Shown: positions 17,108-26,916, numbered from the stretch's first letter. The stretch is 64,000 nucleotides of DNA from Candidatus Leptovillus affinis (GCA_016705235.1 JADIYP010000007.1:248001-312000); one strand, 5' to 3'. Numbers and translations: made by a program. The notes: a model not told the origin generated them from the sequence alone.

Positions 17108-18853
17108 ATGCTACTAGAGCTTTTCATTCGCAATTTTGCCATCATCGATGAGCTGCGTTTGCAGATTAAGCCCGGTTTTAATGTGCTGACAGGCGAAACG
17201 GGCGCTGGTAAATCGATCATTTTGGACGCGGTCATGCTGGTCTTGGGCGGGCGCGCCGATACGAACATGGTGCGCGCCGGTACAGAAACCGCTTACGTGG
17301 AAGCCACTTTTTCGCTGTCGCCGGAATTGCAAACGGCCGTTCTCCCCCTGTTGGAAGCGGAAGGTCTGGAAGAAGAAGCCGGCGAGGAAGTGCTGCTGGC
17401 GCGGGAGCTGCGCATGAACGGCCGTAACATTTGCCGCATTAACGGCCGTGCCGTCAGCCTCTCCCTGCTGCGCGAAGTCGCCGCGCCACTCATCGACATT
17501 CATGGACAAGGCGAACACCTCTCCCTGCTCAAACCCCGCTCTCACCTGCCCTTGCTAGATTCCTTCGCCAGATTGGAAAAAGAGCGCGAAGCGGTGGCCA
17601 AAGAAGTTAGCAGCTTGCAGCAAGTGCAAAAAGAGATGGCCGCCCTGCGCCAAAACGAGCGCCAACGTGTCCAGCGCATCAACATGCTCTCCTTCCAAAT
17701 CCAGGAAATCAGCGCCGCCAACTTGCAAATCGGCGAAACCGATGACTTGCGCGATGAACGCACGCGCCTGAGCAACACCGAACACCTCACGCGCCACGCC
17801 GCCGAAGCCCTGGCCCTTCTTTCCGGCGTCGACGACGAAACGCCCGCCGCCATCGACCTCTTGGGCCAAACCGAACGCGCGCTGATTCAGTTGGCGCGGG
17901 TGGACCCGGCTCAGGAACCGCAGTTGGAACAGCTTCAGGGACTGGCTTTCCAGGTTAGCGAACTGGCCGCCCATTTGCAGCGCTATCTGGACAGCCTGGA
18001 ATTTAATCCGGAACGACTCGATTTTGTCGAAGAGCGATTGGAATTGATCCACACGCTGAAGCGCAAATACCAGGCAGCCGACGAAGCGGAGCTGCTGACC
18101 ATGCGCGAACAAGCGGAAAAAGAGCTGGACACCATCACCCACAGCGAAGAACGCATCGCCGCTCTGGAGCAAGAAGAAGAGAAGCGTTTGCGGCAAATTG
18201 GGCAGTTAGCGGCGGCGCTGTCTGAACAACGGCAGGCGGCGGCGCAAACGCTGGCCGTAGCCGTGGAAGCGGAATTGGCGCATTTGAGCATGAGCGGGGC
18301 GCGTTTCCAGGTCGATTTCCAGACCGAACCGGCAGCTAATGGCGCTTTTGTCGGCCACGAACGCCTGGCTTACGATCAATCGGGCATTGATAAGGTGGAG
18401 TTTTTGCTCTCCACCAATCCCGGCGAGCCACTTAAGCCGATGGCCAAAGTAGCCAGCGGCGGCGAAACGGCGCGCCTGATGCTGGGCTTAAAAACAGCCC
18501 TGGCTCAGGTGGACGCCACGCCCACGCTGATTTTTGATGAGATTGATCAGGGGATTGGCGGCCGTGTAGGCGATGTGGTTGGGCAGAAATTGTGGGGGTT
18601 AACGGCCGTTGGCCAGCACCAGGTCATCGTCGTCACCCATTTGCCGCAGTTGGCCGGGTATGGCGACGCCCATTTCCATGTGAGCAAACAAGTGAAAGAC
18701 GGCCGTACCATTACGGCCGTAGAAGATTTGGACCGGAACGGCCGTATCACCGAACTGGCCGCCATGTTGGGCACACAGGGCGTACACGCCCGCGGCGGCG
18801 CCGAATCCATCCTCGCCCAGGCCAACCACGCCAAGCACCGTCAGACGTCATAA
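17108..18853 (+). CDS. recN: DNA repair ATPase RecN
   Basis: SMC-like ATPase acting at DNA double-strand breaks. 581 residues with Walker A GETGAGKSIILDAV near residue 30, a Gln-loop region (DIHGQGEHLSLLKP), two coiled-coil arms (about 150-400), ABC signature VASGGETARLMLGLK and Walker B TLIFDEIDQGIGG with the D-loop/His-switch TVVTHLPQLA-type end. The octamer ACGGCCGT occurs seven times within this gene, encoding NGR and TAV tripeptides, with four copies in its last 250 bp. Confidence 0.96.
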   Translation: MLLELFIRNFAIIDELRLQIKPGFNVLTGETGAGKSIILDAVMLVLGGRADTNMVRAGTETAYVEATFSLSPELQTAVLPLLEAEGLEEEAGEEVLLARELRMNGRNICRINGRAVSLSLLREVAAPLIDIHGQGEHLSLLKPRSHLPLLDSFARLEKEREAVAKEVSSLQQVQKEMAALRQNERQRVQRINMLSFQIQEISAANLQIGETDDLRDERTRLSNTEHLTRHAAEALALLSGVDDETPAAIDLLGQTERALIQLARVDPAQEPQLEQLQGLAFQVSELAAHLQRYLDSLEFNPERLDFVEERLELIHTLKRKYQAADEAELLTMREQAEKELDTITHSEERIAALEQEEEKRLRQIGQLAAALSEQRQAAAQTLAVAVEAELAHLSMSGARFQVDFQTEPAANGAFVGHERLAYDQSGIDKVEFLLSTNPGEPLKPMAKVASGGETARLMLGLKTALAQVDATPTLIFDEIDQGIGGRVGDVVGQKLWGLTAVGQHQVIVVTHLPQLAGYGDAHFHVSKQVKDGRTITAVEDLDRNGRITELAAMLGTQGVHARGGAESILAQANHAKHRQTS

Positions 18854-18907
18854 ACCGTCGCCCTATCCCCAAAACACGAAACACGCCTCAGGCAATACGG
18901 CTTACGT

Positions 18908-18940
18908 CTTAGGGCTTAGGGCTTAGGGCTTGGGGCTTAC
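18908..18940. repeat. Short tandem heptamer (AGGGCTT)n
   Basis: About four head-to-tail copies of AGGGCTT (the last GGGGCTT) lie between the convergent recN and ctp genes. It is a microsatellite-like run; no other function is apparent. Confidence 0.7.
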
Positions 18941-18943
18941 ATC

Positions 18944-20176
18944 TCATCCTTCTGGCTCCACAACCGGCGGCACACTGATAATTTTCTCTCCCAGCAAGTA
19001 CTCAATGGCCGCCTGCCGCTGTGTATCGACAAACTCTTGCCCCGACGTGGTATCGACATCTGGCAAAGGAATAAAATAATCCGGTTCCAGGCCGGTTCCA
19101 TGGATCCAGGTTTGGTTGGGCGTCAGCCAGCGGGCAATGGTCAGGCGCACGCCGCCGCCATTGCTCAACCCCTGCCAGGTCTGCACCGTACCTTTGCCAT
19201 ACGAAGTCTGGCCGATGAGAATGCCGCGCCCGTCGTCGCGGATCGCGCCGGCCAACACTTCCGAGGCGCTGGCGCTGCCTTCATCGATCAGGACCACAAG
19301 CGGGATATTTTCGGCCAGGCCTTTATCGGTCGATTCGTACAGGCGCTCGCTGTCGTTGCCAAACTGTTCCCGCAGGATGACGCCTTCAGGCAGGAACTGG
19401 TCGGCAACGGAAACGGCCGTGTCCAAACTCCCACCCGGGTTCCGGCGCAAATCGAGAATGAGGCCAACGGGATTGGCGGCCATCACTTCGGTCAGCGCCT
19501 CCTCCATTTCCTCGCCAGATTGGTTGCCAAACCGAGACAGACGCACGTAGGCGATGTTGCCATCCAACATCTCGCTGCGCACACTTTTTAAGGCCACATA
19601 GTCGCGCACAATTTCCAATTCAAACGATTCACCATCGCGCTCAATTAGCAGGTGAACGGCCGTGCCCGCCGGACCCCGCACCAACTGCGCCGCTTCATAC
19701 ACATCCATGCCGGTTAAATCCACGCCATCCGCCTGTCGCAGAATATCACCCGGCTGCAACCCCGCCGCTTCGGCCGGCGAGCCTTCAATCGGGGAAACCA
19801 CCACAATATCCTGATCAACAGCCTCCACTTCGGCGCCAATGCCCTGAAACTCGCCCGACATTGTATCACGGGCGGCTTCTTCATCTTCCGGCGCTAAATA
19901 CCGCGTATGCGGATCGTCTAAAGTGGCCAGCATCCCATCAATGGCCCCTTTTGTTAAAACCACATCATCCACCGGTTGTTGGTAATACCGATTGTGCACC
20001 AAATCCCAAACTTCCCAGAAAGGCGCAAAGGATTCTTTAGCCGCCTCTGGCGTAGTGCTGGCTGCGCCAAAAAAAGCAATCGGCGCCAACGGCGATTGCC
20101 CAACATAATACCCGGCCCCAAAAGCAAGGATGACCAACAGCAGCGACAGAAAGCCGGAATAGGTTTTATTTTTCAT
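18944..20176 (-). CDS. S41-family carboxy-terminal processing protease (CtpA/Prc-like)
   Basis: 410 residues. An N-terminal membrane anchor/signal (SLLLVILAFGAGYYVG) exports it. Then an N-terminal helical domain (HTRYLAPEDEE), a PDZ domain (about 100-185; GSPAEAAGLQPGDILRQADG) that binds substrate C-termini, and the S41 catalytic core: the Ser in DEGSASASEVLAGA and the Lys in YGKGTVQ form the Ser-Lys dyad; RRNPGGSL is the oxyanion region. The predicted role is periplasmic or extracytoplasmic proteolysis; the specific substrate is unknown. Convergent with recN. Confidence 0.94.
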   Translation of the reverse strand: MKNKTYSGFLSLLLVILAFGAGYYVGQSPLAPIAFFGAASTTPEAAKESFAPFWEVWDLVHNRYYQQPVDDVVLTKGAIDGMLATLDDPHTRYLAPEDEEAARDTMSGEFQGIGAEVEAVDQDIVVVSPIEGSPAEAAGLQPGDILRQADGVDLTGMDVYEAAQLVRGPAGTAVHLLIERDGESFELEIVRDYVALKSVRSEMLDGNIAYVRLSRFGNQSGEEMEEALTEVMAANPVGLILDLRRNPGGSLDTAVSVADQFLPEGVILREQFGNDSERLYESTDKGLAENIPLVVLIDEGSASASEVLAGAIRDDGRGILIGQTSYGKGTVQTWQGLSNGGGVRLTIARWLTPNQTWIHGTGLEPDYFIPLPDVDTTSGQEFVDTQRQAAIEYLLGEKIISVPPVVEPEG

Positions 20177-20332
20177 ACAATTTCTCCACGTTACGAGTTT
20201 TCCCGAAGCAGAACCTTAAGCATTCTACATGAGTTTTTAGTGGGCGTAGGTTAAGAGATGTCTAAACGCCAAGATGCCGTGCTTGATGGCCGTTCCACCT
20301 CTGTTACAATTACCTTGGAAGGGCAACAATGT

Positions 20333-21850
20333 ATGAATAATCAGCGAATACGAACCATCTATACCGTTTCTCTCGTCGTCCTCGATGCGTTGTTGATTTG
20401 CGCTGCGTTCATTGTAGCCTATCGGCTCCGGTTATCTATTCCCTGGCCAGATGAGTTATTAAGTCCTTCCCCAATTTCCAGCTATGCCGGTTTGATTTTG
20501 GTGCAGGTGGCTTCAATCATTGCCGTGCTGTTTTTCTATCGGCAGTATTATATTCCGCGCGCCGTTTCCAGAGTGGACCAATTTTATTATGTGTTTGCGG
20601 CCGTTTCCATTGGCACGCTAATGTCCGTGGCTATTTCCACCTTCATTTTTAAAGGCGATGAAGTCATCCGCGATTATCCGCGCGCCATGATCATTTACGC
20701 CTGGGTATTAACCATTGTGCTGCTGTTAATCGGCCGTGTCTTTCATCAGTTGATGCGCTCCGTTCTACGCAACACCTATGGCATCGGCGAAGACAAACTG
20801 CTCGTCGTGGGCACAGGCGACATGGCTCAGGTAGTGGTGCAGCGCATCTTATGGTCGCCTCAGCTTGGCTATAATTTAATTGGCATTGTGAACGGCGAGG
20901 ATAAGAAAGAGTTATTGGGCGTGCCCGTGTTGGGCCGGCCAGAAGATTTGCCCATGCTCATCGAAAAACACGGCATCGACGAAGTGATCATCGCCATGCC
21001 GGAAAAAGGACACCGCGAAACCGTGCGCGTGATTTCCTATTGTGAACGCGGCCGAGTCTCCATTAAGACATTTCCCGATATTTTTCAATTTGTAACCTCA
21101 GAGGCCACCATTGATGATTTGGGCGGCCTGCCGCTGCTGACCGTGCGTGATTTTGCCCTGCGCGGCTATATGCTCATCTTCAAACGAGTCATTGACTTTA
21201 TGGTGGCGGCTTTTGGTCTCATTTTTTTGTCGCCGCTCATGCTGTTGGTGGCCATTGCCATCAAATTGGAATCGCCAGGACCCGTTTTCTTCGTGCAAGA
21301 ACGCATGGGGTTGGATGGCAAACCCTTCTTGCTGATCAAGTTTCGGTCGATGCGCAGCGACGCGGAGAAAGATGGGCCGGGCTGGACAACCGACAATGAT
21401 CCCCGCCAGACCAAATTGGGCAAACTGATCCGCAAAATCGAAGTGGATGAGCTGCCAAACTTGATCAACGTGTTCATTGGCGAGATGAGCCTGGTAGGGC
21501 CGCGACCCGAGCAGGCGCATTATGTAGAGCAGTTCCGCAAGATTGTTCCCCGCTATATGGATCGTCATCGGGACAAGGGCGGCATGACCGGCTGGGCGCA
21601 AATCAACGGGCTGCGCGGGGACACATCCATTAACGAACGCACTAAATTTGATTTGTGGTACTCGGAAAACTGGTCTGTGTTGCTGGATGTGAAGATCATT
21701 TTACGGACGATCTGGCAGATTATTGACCGTGAAAATGGGACGCGATTAGAAAATGGGAAAACGGCCGTGCCAACCACCCCCGCCTCTCCTAAACCCGACA
21801 ACGACGCCGCATCCCCCACCCCCCTCAGGCAATCGCTCCCACCCTCCTGA
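20333..21850 (+). CDS. Undecaprenyl-phosphate sugar phosphotransferase (WcaJ/CpsE type)
   Basis: Membrane enzyme that starts exopolysaccharide repeat units by moving a sugar-1-phosphate from a nucleotide sugar to undecaprenyl phosphate. 505 residues from this start: four N-terminal membrane helices, a CoA_binding_3-like Rossmann domain (KLLVVGTGDMAQVVVQRI), a fifth hydrophobic segment (FMVAAFGLIFLSPLMLLVAI) and the bacterial sugar-transferase core with KFRSMRSDAE, DELPNLINVFIGEMSLVGPRP and TGWAQINGLRGDTS. I take Met at 20333 since the 25 residues before it are polar and unlike the family. The C-terminal Pro/Thr tail is low-complexity. No other polysaccharide genes are adjacent. The sugar is not predictable. 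Confidence 0.93.
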   Translation: MNNQRIRTIYTVSLVVLDALLICAAFIVAYRLRLSIPWPDELLSPSPISSYAGLILVQVASIIAVLFFYRQYYIPRAVSRVDQFYYVFAAVSIGTLMSVAISTFIFKGDEVIRDYPRAMIIYAWVLTIVLLLIGRVFHQLMRSVLRNTYGIGEDKLLVVGTGDMAQVVVQRILWSPQLGYNLIGIVNGEDKKELLGVPVLGRPEDLPMLIEKHGIDEVIIAMPEKGHRETVRVISYCERGRVSIKTFPDIFQFVTSEATIDDLGGLPLLTVRDFALRGYMLIFKRVIDFMVAAFGLIFLSPLMLLVAIAIKLESPGPVFFVQERMGLDGKPFLLIKFRSMRSDAEKDGPGWTTDNDPRQTKLGKLIRKIEVDELPNLINVFIGEMSLVGPRPEQAHYVEQFRKIVPRYMDRHRDKGGMTGWAQINGLRGDTSINERTKFDLWYSENWSVLLDVKIILRTIWQIIDRENGTRLENGKTAVPTTPASPKPDNDAASPTPLRQSLPPS

Positions 21851-21889
21851 TCCCCCCGATAAATGCTCAATATCTAACGCTGTTCTTAT

Positions 21890-21918
21890 TTGACGCTGAT
21901 CTGGTCGCATGATATGAT
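21890..21918 (+). promoter_or_regulatory. Sigma70-type promoter of hrcA-grpE-dnaK-dnaJ
   Basis: TTGACG (21890-21895), a 17-bp spacer and TATGAT (21913-21918). The predicted start, near 21925, lies just before the CIRCE operator, so HrcA bound there would block transcription at once. Confidence 0.8.
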
Positions 21919-21933
21919 ATTTTGAGTACATCT

Positions 21934-21960
21934 TTAGCACTCTACCAACAAGAGTGCCAG
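21934..21960 (+). promoter_or_regulatory. CIRCE operator (HrcA binding site)
   Basis: TTAGCACTC-N9-GAGTGCCAG, matching the CIRCE consensus TTAGCACTC-N9-GAGTGCTAA at 16 of 18 arm positions, 60 bp upstream of the hrcA start. This predicts heat-shock derepression of the whole chaperone operon by HrcA. Confidence 0.92.
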
Positions 21961-21980
21961 TACACTCAGCACGGCAAAAC

Positions 21981-22002
21981 AGGCGAACGAAAAGGTTCGC
22001 CT
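21981..22002 (+). promoter_or_regulatory. Leader hairpin between CIRCE and hrcA
   Basis: AGGCGAAC-N6-GTTCGCCT, an 8-bp stem followed by TTATT, 18 nt before the hrcA ATG. It may stabilise the leader or partly attenuate; the T-run is too short to call a terminator. Confidence 0.5.
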
Positions 22003-22019
22003 TTATTGTGATAAAAGGC

Positions 22020-23093
22020 ATGTTCCAAACACTAACAGATCGTCAAGAACGCATCCTAGACCTGGTCATTCGCACCTACATTCGCACCGGTATCCCTGTC
22101 GGTTCCAAAATGCTGGTGGAAATTTATGATCTGGATGTGAGTTCCGCGACTGTACGCAACGAATTAGCCGCCCTGGGCGAAATGGGGTACCTCGTGCAAA
22201 TGCACACCTCTGCCGGGCGACTGCCCTCAGAAACCGGCTACCGGTATTTTGTGCAAAAATTGCTTGGCGAATTTCGGCTGCCGCTCAATGAGCGCCAGAT
22301 GATTCGCCATCAATTTCATCAGGCCCGGCTGGACATGAACCAATGGATGCAGTTGGCGGCCGCGATATTGGCGCACACGTCACAAGGCGCCAGTTTTGTC
22401 ACGGCTCCCCAGCGACGCATCAACCAATTTAAACATTTACAACTCATTTCTACGCAAGGCCGGCTGGTGTTGATGATATTGGTGCTGACAGGCGGCGAAG
22501 TGAACCAGCAAATGCTGACGCTGGCCGAACCACTGCCACAAGGACGATTAAGCGCAGTCGCCCAGCGGCTTAATGATTTATACAGCAACGCGGCCTACGA
22601 CGAAATTGTGGCTCTGGGAAATTATACCGATACGCTCGAAGCAGAAGTGACTCGCCTTATTTTGGACGTCATCCAACGCGCCGACAACCGGGCCATCAGC
22701 GATATTTACCGAGACGGTCTGGTAAATTTACTGGAAAATGAGGGAACCCGGCAAGCCGTGAAGGTACTGGAAGAGCGGACGCTGTTGGCCGACGTGATAT
22801 CCGGCACGCAGACGGCCGGTTCACGCGGCGTTCAGGTGCTTATCGGAGGCGAAGGACGCTGGGAAGAGCTGAAAGATTGCACCATCATCTTGTCACGTTA
22901 TGGCGTGATGGAGCAATTTAGCGGCACAGTTGCCGTGATTGGGCCAACGCGGATGATGTACGGCCGTAACGTCGCCGCCGTGCGCTACATTGCCGATCTC
23001 ATGAGCGGGCTGGTATACGAATATTACATGGACGAACTACCCGCCGGAGAGCTAAAACAGAATTTTGGAGTAGAGTTAGATCTCAGTGAGTGA
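22020..23093 (+). CDS. hrcA: Heat-inducible transcription repressor HrcA
   Basis: 357 residues from this start. N-terminal winged helix (LTDRQERILDLVIRTYIRTGIPVGSKML, VSSATVRNELAALGEMGYLVQMHTSAGRLP) is the CIRCE-binding part; a GAF-like domain and C-terminal dimerisation region follow (VIGPTRMMYGR...). I choose the ATG at 22020, where the HrcA family begins; the longer in-frame reading from 21954 would start inside the CIRCE element. It represses its own operon and is expected to be activated by GroEL. Its stop overlaps the grpE GTG start by 8 nt. Confidence 0.95.
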   Translation: MFQTLTDRQERILDLVIRTYIRTGIPVGSKMLVEIYDLDVSSATVRNELAALGEMGYLVQMHTSAGRLPSETGYRYFVQKLLGEFRLPLNERQMIRHQFHQARLDMNQWMQLAAAILAHTSQGASFVTAPQRRINQFKHLQLISTQGRLVLMILVLTGGEVNQQMLTLAEPLPQGRLSAVAQRLNDLYSNAAYDEIVALGNYTDTLEAEVTRLILDVIQRADNRAISDIYRDGLVNLLENEGTRQAVKVLEERTLLADVISGTQTAGSRGVQVLIGGEGRWEELKDCTIILSRYGVMEQFSGTVAVIGPTRMMYGRNVAAVRYIADLMSGLVYEYYMDELPAGELKQNFGVELDLSE

Positions 23094-23688
23094 GAATTTT
23101 GTAAACAAGGAAGAATCTATCGTGGAAAATAGTGAAGAAAACCTGGCGGCCGAGGATGTGGGCAAAAATGGACAGACGGCGGCAGAAGAAACGGCCGTAT
23201 CCGAACCCACCGATACCGAACAAGCCGCACCTTCTTTAGAAGAACAACTCGAAGCCGCCAAAGCTGAAGCTGCAAAAAACCTGGATGGCTGGATGCGCGT
23301 CCAGGCGGAATTTGCCAACGCGCGCAAACGCATGGACAAACAACGCCAGGAAACGCAGCAGCGCGCCACCGGCGACATGGCCGCCAAACTGCTGCCTGTT
23401 GCCGATGATTTCCAACGCGCCATGGAAACTGTGCCTGAAACCATCAGCAGCGACATCTGGTTTGAAGGCATTCAACTCGTCCACCGCAAGTTAACCACCA
23501 TCCTGGAAAGCATGAACGTCAAAGCCATCGAAGCCGTGGGGCAGCCATTCGACCCCAACTGCCACGAAGCCATCATGCAAGAACCATCAGACGACTATGA
23601 AAGCGGGACAGTCACCCGCGAATTACAAAAAGGGTACATGCTAGGCGACCGTGTAATACGGCCGTCACTCGTATACGTAGCCGAATAA
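23086..23688 (+). CDS. grpE: Nucleotide exchange factor GrpE
   Basis: 200 residues; releases ADP from DnaK. A long acidic, low-complexity N-terminus (rich in Glu/Ala) leads into the coiled-coil dimerisation helix (LEEQLEAAKAEAAKNLDGWM, RVQAEFANARKRMDKQ) and the beta domain closing with MLGDRVIRPSLVYVAE, the family signature end. The start is GTG at 23086, overlapping the hrcA stop; an ATG option downstream would remove the acidic head only. Lies 29 bp before dnaK in the CIRCE-controlled operon. Confidence 0.95.
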   Translation: MSENFVNKEESIVENSEENLAAEDVGKNGQTAAEETAVSEPTDTEQAAPSLEEQLEAAKAEAAKNLDGWMRVQAEFANARKRMDKQRQETQQRATGDMAAKLLPVADDFQRAMETVPETISSDIWFEGIQLVHRKLTTILESMNVKAIEAVGQPFDPNCHEAIMQEPSDDYESGTVTRELQKGYMLGDRVIRPSLVYVAE

Positions 23689-23717
23689 TTAATCCAATCG
23701 AGCGAGGAAACACAACA

Positions 23718-25616
23718 ATGGGCAAAATAATAGGTATCGACTTAGGCACAACCAACTCTGTAGCCGCCGTCATGGAAGGCGGAGAAGCCACCGTCATCCC
23801 CAGCGCAGAAGGCAACCGCCTGTTCCCCTCCATCGTCGCCGTCAATCCCAAAACCGGCGAACGACTGGTCGGCCAGGTCGCCAAACGCCAGGCAGTCATC
23901 AACCCCCAAAACACAATTTACTCCGTAAAACGCTTCATGGGGCGCAAATTCGACGATCCCGTCGTGCAGCGCGCCATCAAATACGTCCCCTACGGCGTCC
24001 ACAAAGCGCCCAACGGCGACATCCGCGTCTCCATGGCCGAACGCGAATACTCCCCGCCAGAAGTTTCGGCCATGATCTTGCAAAAAATCAAGACCGACGC
24101 CGAAGCCTACCTGGGACAACCCGTCACCCAGGCGGTCATCACCGTGCCCGCCTACTTCAACGACAGCCAGCGGCAGGCCACCAAAGACGCCGGCAAAATT
24201 GCCGGCCTGGAAGTGCTGCGCATCGTCAATGAACCAACCGCCTCCTCCCTGGCCTATGGCATCGGCAGCGACAAAGACGAAATGATCGCCGTTTACGACC
24301 TGGGCGGCGGCACCTTCGACATCTCCATTTTGGAAGTAGGCGACGGCGTTTTTGAAGTCAAATCCACTAACGGCGACACCTTCCTTGGCGGCGACGATTT
24401 CGACCAGAAAATCATTGATTGGGCCGCCGAACAATTCAAAATGGATCAGGGCATCGATTTGCGCACCGACCGTCAGGCCCTGCAGCGTCTGAAGGAAGCG
24501 TCCGAAAAAGCCAAAATTGAGCTTTCCACCACCATGCAGTCCGAATTGAACCTGCCCTACATCACCGCCGATGCCTCCGGGCCAAAACATCTGAATCTCA
24601 CCCTGACCCGCGCCAAATTGGAGCAGCTCACCGAAGATTTGATCAAACGCTCCATCGAACCGTGCCGCCAGGCATTAAAAGACGCCGGACTCTCCACGGC
24701 CGAAATTGGCGAAGTTGTGTTGGTCGGCGGCATGACCCGTATGCCAGCCATCCAGGAAGCCGTCAAGAAATTCTTCGGCAAAGAACCGCACAAAGGCGTC
24801 AACCCTGACGAAGTTGTGGGGATTGGCGCAGCCATTCAAGCCGGCGTACTGGGCGGCGATGTCAAAGACGTCCTGCTGCTGGATGTAACCCCGCTGACCC
24901 TGAGCATTGAAACCTTAGGCGGCGTGGCCACGCCGTTGATCGAACGTAACACCACCATTCCCACCCGTAAAAGCCAAGTCTTTTCCACGGCCGCCGATAT
25001 GCAAACCCAGGTAGAAATTCACGTCACGCAAGGCGAACGCCCAATGGCCGCAGACAATAAAAGCCTGGGACGCTTTATTTTGGATGGCATTCCGCCCGCA
25101 CCGCGTGGCGTGCCGCAAATCGAAGTGACCTTCGACATCAACGCCGACGGTATTTTGAACGTAACGGCGAAAGACAAAGCAACTGGTCGGGAACAAGCCA
25201 TGCAGATCATTCCATCCAGCGGCTTACAAGACAAAGAAATCGACCAGATGGTGCGCGACGCAGAATCTCATGCGGCTGAAGACGCCCGCCGCAAAGAGGA
25301 AGTGGAAGCCCGCAACATGGCCGATTCGGCCGTCTACACCGCCGAGAAGTTCCTGAGCGACAATGCCGCCAGTATACCGGACGCGCAGAAAACGGCCGTG
25401 CAAACCCACATCGACGCCGTCAAATCCGCCATGTCCGGCGGCGACGCCGCATCCATAAAAGACACAGCCGCCAAGCTGCAAAATGCCCTCCAACAAGCCG
25501 GAGCAGCCATGTACCAGCAAGCTGGCCCACAAGACGGCCCTGACGGCGGCAGCGGGCCAACCGGTGGCCCGACCGGCCCCGACGAAGATGTGATCGAAGG
25601 CGAATTTAGCGAATAA
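23718..25616 (+). CDS. dnaK: Chaperone DnaK (Hsp70)
   Basis: 632 residues. Nucleotide-binding domain with GIDLGTTNSVAAVMEGG, the connecting DLGGGTFDISIL motif, and substrate domain with DVTPLTLSIETLGGV; ends with the EDVIEGEFSE tail close to the usual EEVD-like DVVDAEFEE of bacterial DnaK. It folds and protects proteins with GrpE and DnaJ, whose genes flank it. GAGG about 11 nt upstream of the ATG. No missing active residues noticed. Confidence 0.98.
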   Translation: MGKIIGIDLGTTNSVAAVMEGGEATVIPSAEGNRLFPSIVAVNPKTGERLVGQVAKRQAVINPQNTIYSVKRFMGRKFDDPVVQRAIKYVPYGVHKAPNGDIRVSMAEREYSPPEVSAMILQKIKTDAEAYLGQPVTQAVITVPAYFNDSQRQATKDAGKIAGLEVLRIVNEPTASSLAYGIGSDKDEMIAVYDLGGGTFDISILEVGDGVFEVKSTNGDTFLGGDDFDQKIIDWAAEQFKMDQGIDLRTDRQALQRLKEASEKAKIELSTTMQSELNLPYITADASGPKHLNLTLTRAKLEQLTEDLIKRSIEPCRQALKDAGLSTAEIGEVVLVGGMTRMPAIQEAVKKFFGKEPHKGVNPDEVVGIGAAIQAGVLGGDVKDVLLLDVTPLTLSIETLGGVATPLIERNTTIPTRKSQVFSTAADMQTQVEIHVTQGERPMAADNKSLGRFILDGIPPAPRGVPQIEVTFDINADGILNVTAKDKATGREQAMQIIPSSGLQDKEIDQMVRDAESHAAEDARRKEEVEARNMADSAVYTAEKFLSDNAASIPDAQKTAVQTHIDAVKSAMSGGDAASIKDTAAKLQNALQQAGAAMYQQAGPQDGPDGGSGPTGGPTGPDEDVIEGEFSE

Positions 25617-25682
25617 GTTATTAACTCCTCCGGTTCTGGGCTGGCACAAGCGCCAACCCAGAACCAGGATGACCAACTGCCT

Positions 25683-26843
25683 ATGGCTACTAAACGAGAC
25701 TATTACGAAGTGTTGGGTGTTGCCCGCAATGCCAACAAAGACGAACTCAAAAAAGCGTATCGTCGGCTGGCGCGCCAATACCACCCAGACGTCAACAGCG
25801 AAGCAGACGCCAGCGAGCGCTTCAAAGAAATTAACGAAGCCTACGAAATGCTGTCGGATGAAAACATGCGCGCCCGATATGACCGCTTTGGTCATGCCGG
25901 CGTAGAAAACGGCGCCGGTGGGTTCTCTGGCGGGTTTGACGGCGGGTTTGGCAGCGTTGCCGACATATTTGAAGAGTTTTTTGGCGGCGCATTTAGCGGC
26001 GGCGGCAGCGGCCGTCGGCGGCGGCGCGGCCCAAGACGCGGGGCCGATTTACGCTACGACCTGAAAATCTCGTTCGAGGAAGCCGTTTTTGGCGTAGAAA
26101 AAGATATCGACGTTACCCGGCCAGCCATTTGCCCGTCATGCAGCGGTTCCGGCGCAGAACCGGGGAGCCAGCCAAAAGGCTGCCCAACCTGCAATGGTTC
26201 CGGTGAAGTGCGTCGTGTACAACAATCCATTCTTGGCTCCTTTGTCAATGTCGCCACCTGCCCCACCTGCCAGGGAACTGGCGAAGTGATTGAAACACCT
26301 TGTCAGACGTGCCACGGCCGTAAACAAGTCCAGGAAACACGCAGCCTGAAAGTTAAAATTCCCGCCGGTGTGGATAATGACACCCAGATTCGCCTGACAA
26401 ACGAAGGCGCGCCGGGGGTTGATGGCGGTCCGCCCGGAAACCTGTTTGTCGTCATTCGTGTGTTAGAGCACAAAATCTACGAGCGCCGTGGTGACGATAT
26501 CTGGATTGATCTGGAAATCAATGTGGCCCAGGCGGCTTTAGGCGATGAAATACTCGTCCCCACCATTGACGGAGAGGAAAAGCTATCTGTACCGCCCGGT
26601 ACTGAATCGGGTAAAGTTTTCCGGCTGAAGGGCAAAGGTGTGCCGCACCTGGACCGCAGTGGGCGAGGCGCTGATGTTGGACGTGGCGATCAGCATGTGC
26701 TGATTCATGTCTCTATTCCCAAGAAATTAAGCGAAGAACAGCGCGATCTATTTGAGAAACTGGCCCGTACGCTGGGCAAAGAAGTAGTGCCTCAGCGAGA
26801 AAAAGGGATTTTTAGCCAGTTGAAGGATGCGTTGGGATTATAG
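25683..26843 (+). CDS. dnaJ: Chaperone DnaJ (Hsp40)
   Basis: 386 residues. J domain with the HPD tripeptide (RQYHPDVNSE) that stimulates DnaK ATPase; Gly/Phe-rich linker (GGFSGGFDGGFGS, then GGGSGRRRRRG); four CxxCxGxG zinc repeats, the last one changed to CQTCHGRK; and C-terminal substrate-binding beta domains. The modified fourth repeat lacks the final glycines but keeps both cysteines. Follows dnaK by 66 bp and precedes prmA in the same direction. Confidence 0.97.
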   Translation: MATKRDYYEVLGVARNANKDELKKAYRRLARQYHPDVNSEADASERFKEINEAYEMLSDENMRARYDRFGHAGVENGAGGFSGGFDGGFGSVADIFEEFFGGAFSGGGSGRRRRRGPRRGADLRYDLKISFEEAVFGVEKDIDVTRPAICPSCSGSGAEPGSQPKGCPTCNGSGEVRRVQQSILGSFVNVATCPTCQGTGEVIETPCQTCHGRKQVQETRSLKVKIPAGVDNDTQIRLTNEGAPGVDGGPPGNLFVVIRVLEHKIYERRGDDIWIDLEINVAQAALGDEILVPTIDGEEKLSVPPGTESGKVFRLKGKGVPHLDRSGRGADVGRGDQHVLIHVSIPKKLSEEQRDLFEKLARTLGKEVVPQREKGIFSQLKDALGL

Positions 26844-26916
26844 AAGTGTTTAAGCGATCAACTGCTCTGGCATGTTGGTTTCTCAGGCGGCTTCCCCTAT
26901 TCACCTGGAAATAAAT

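Noticed and set aside
23742..24590. 282-residue frame opposite dnaK
   Set aside because: Shadow of dnaK; the protein is Gly/Phe/Val-rich without any motif.
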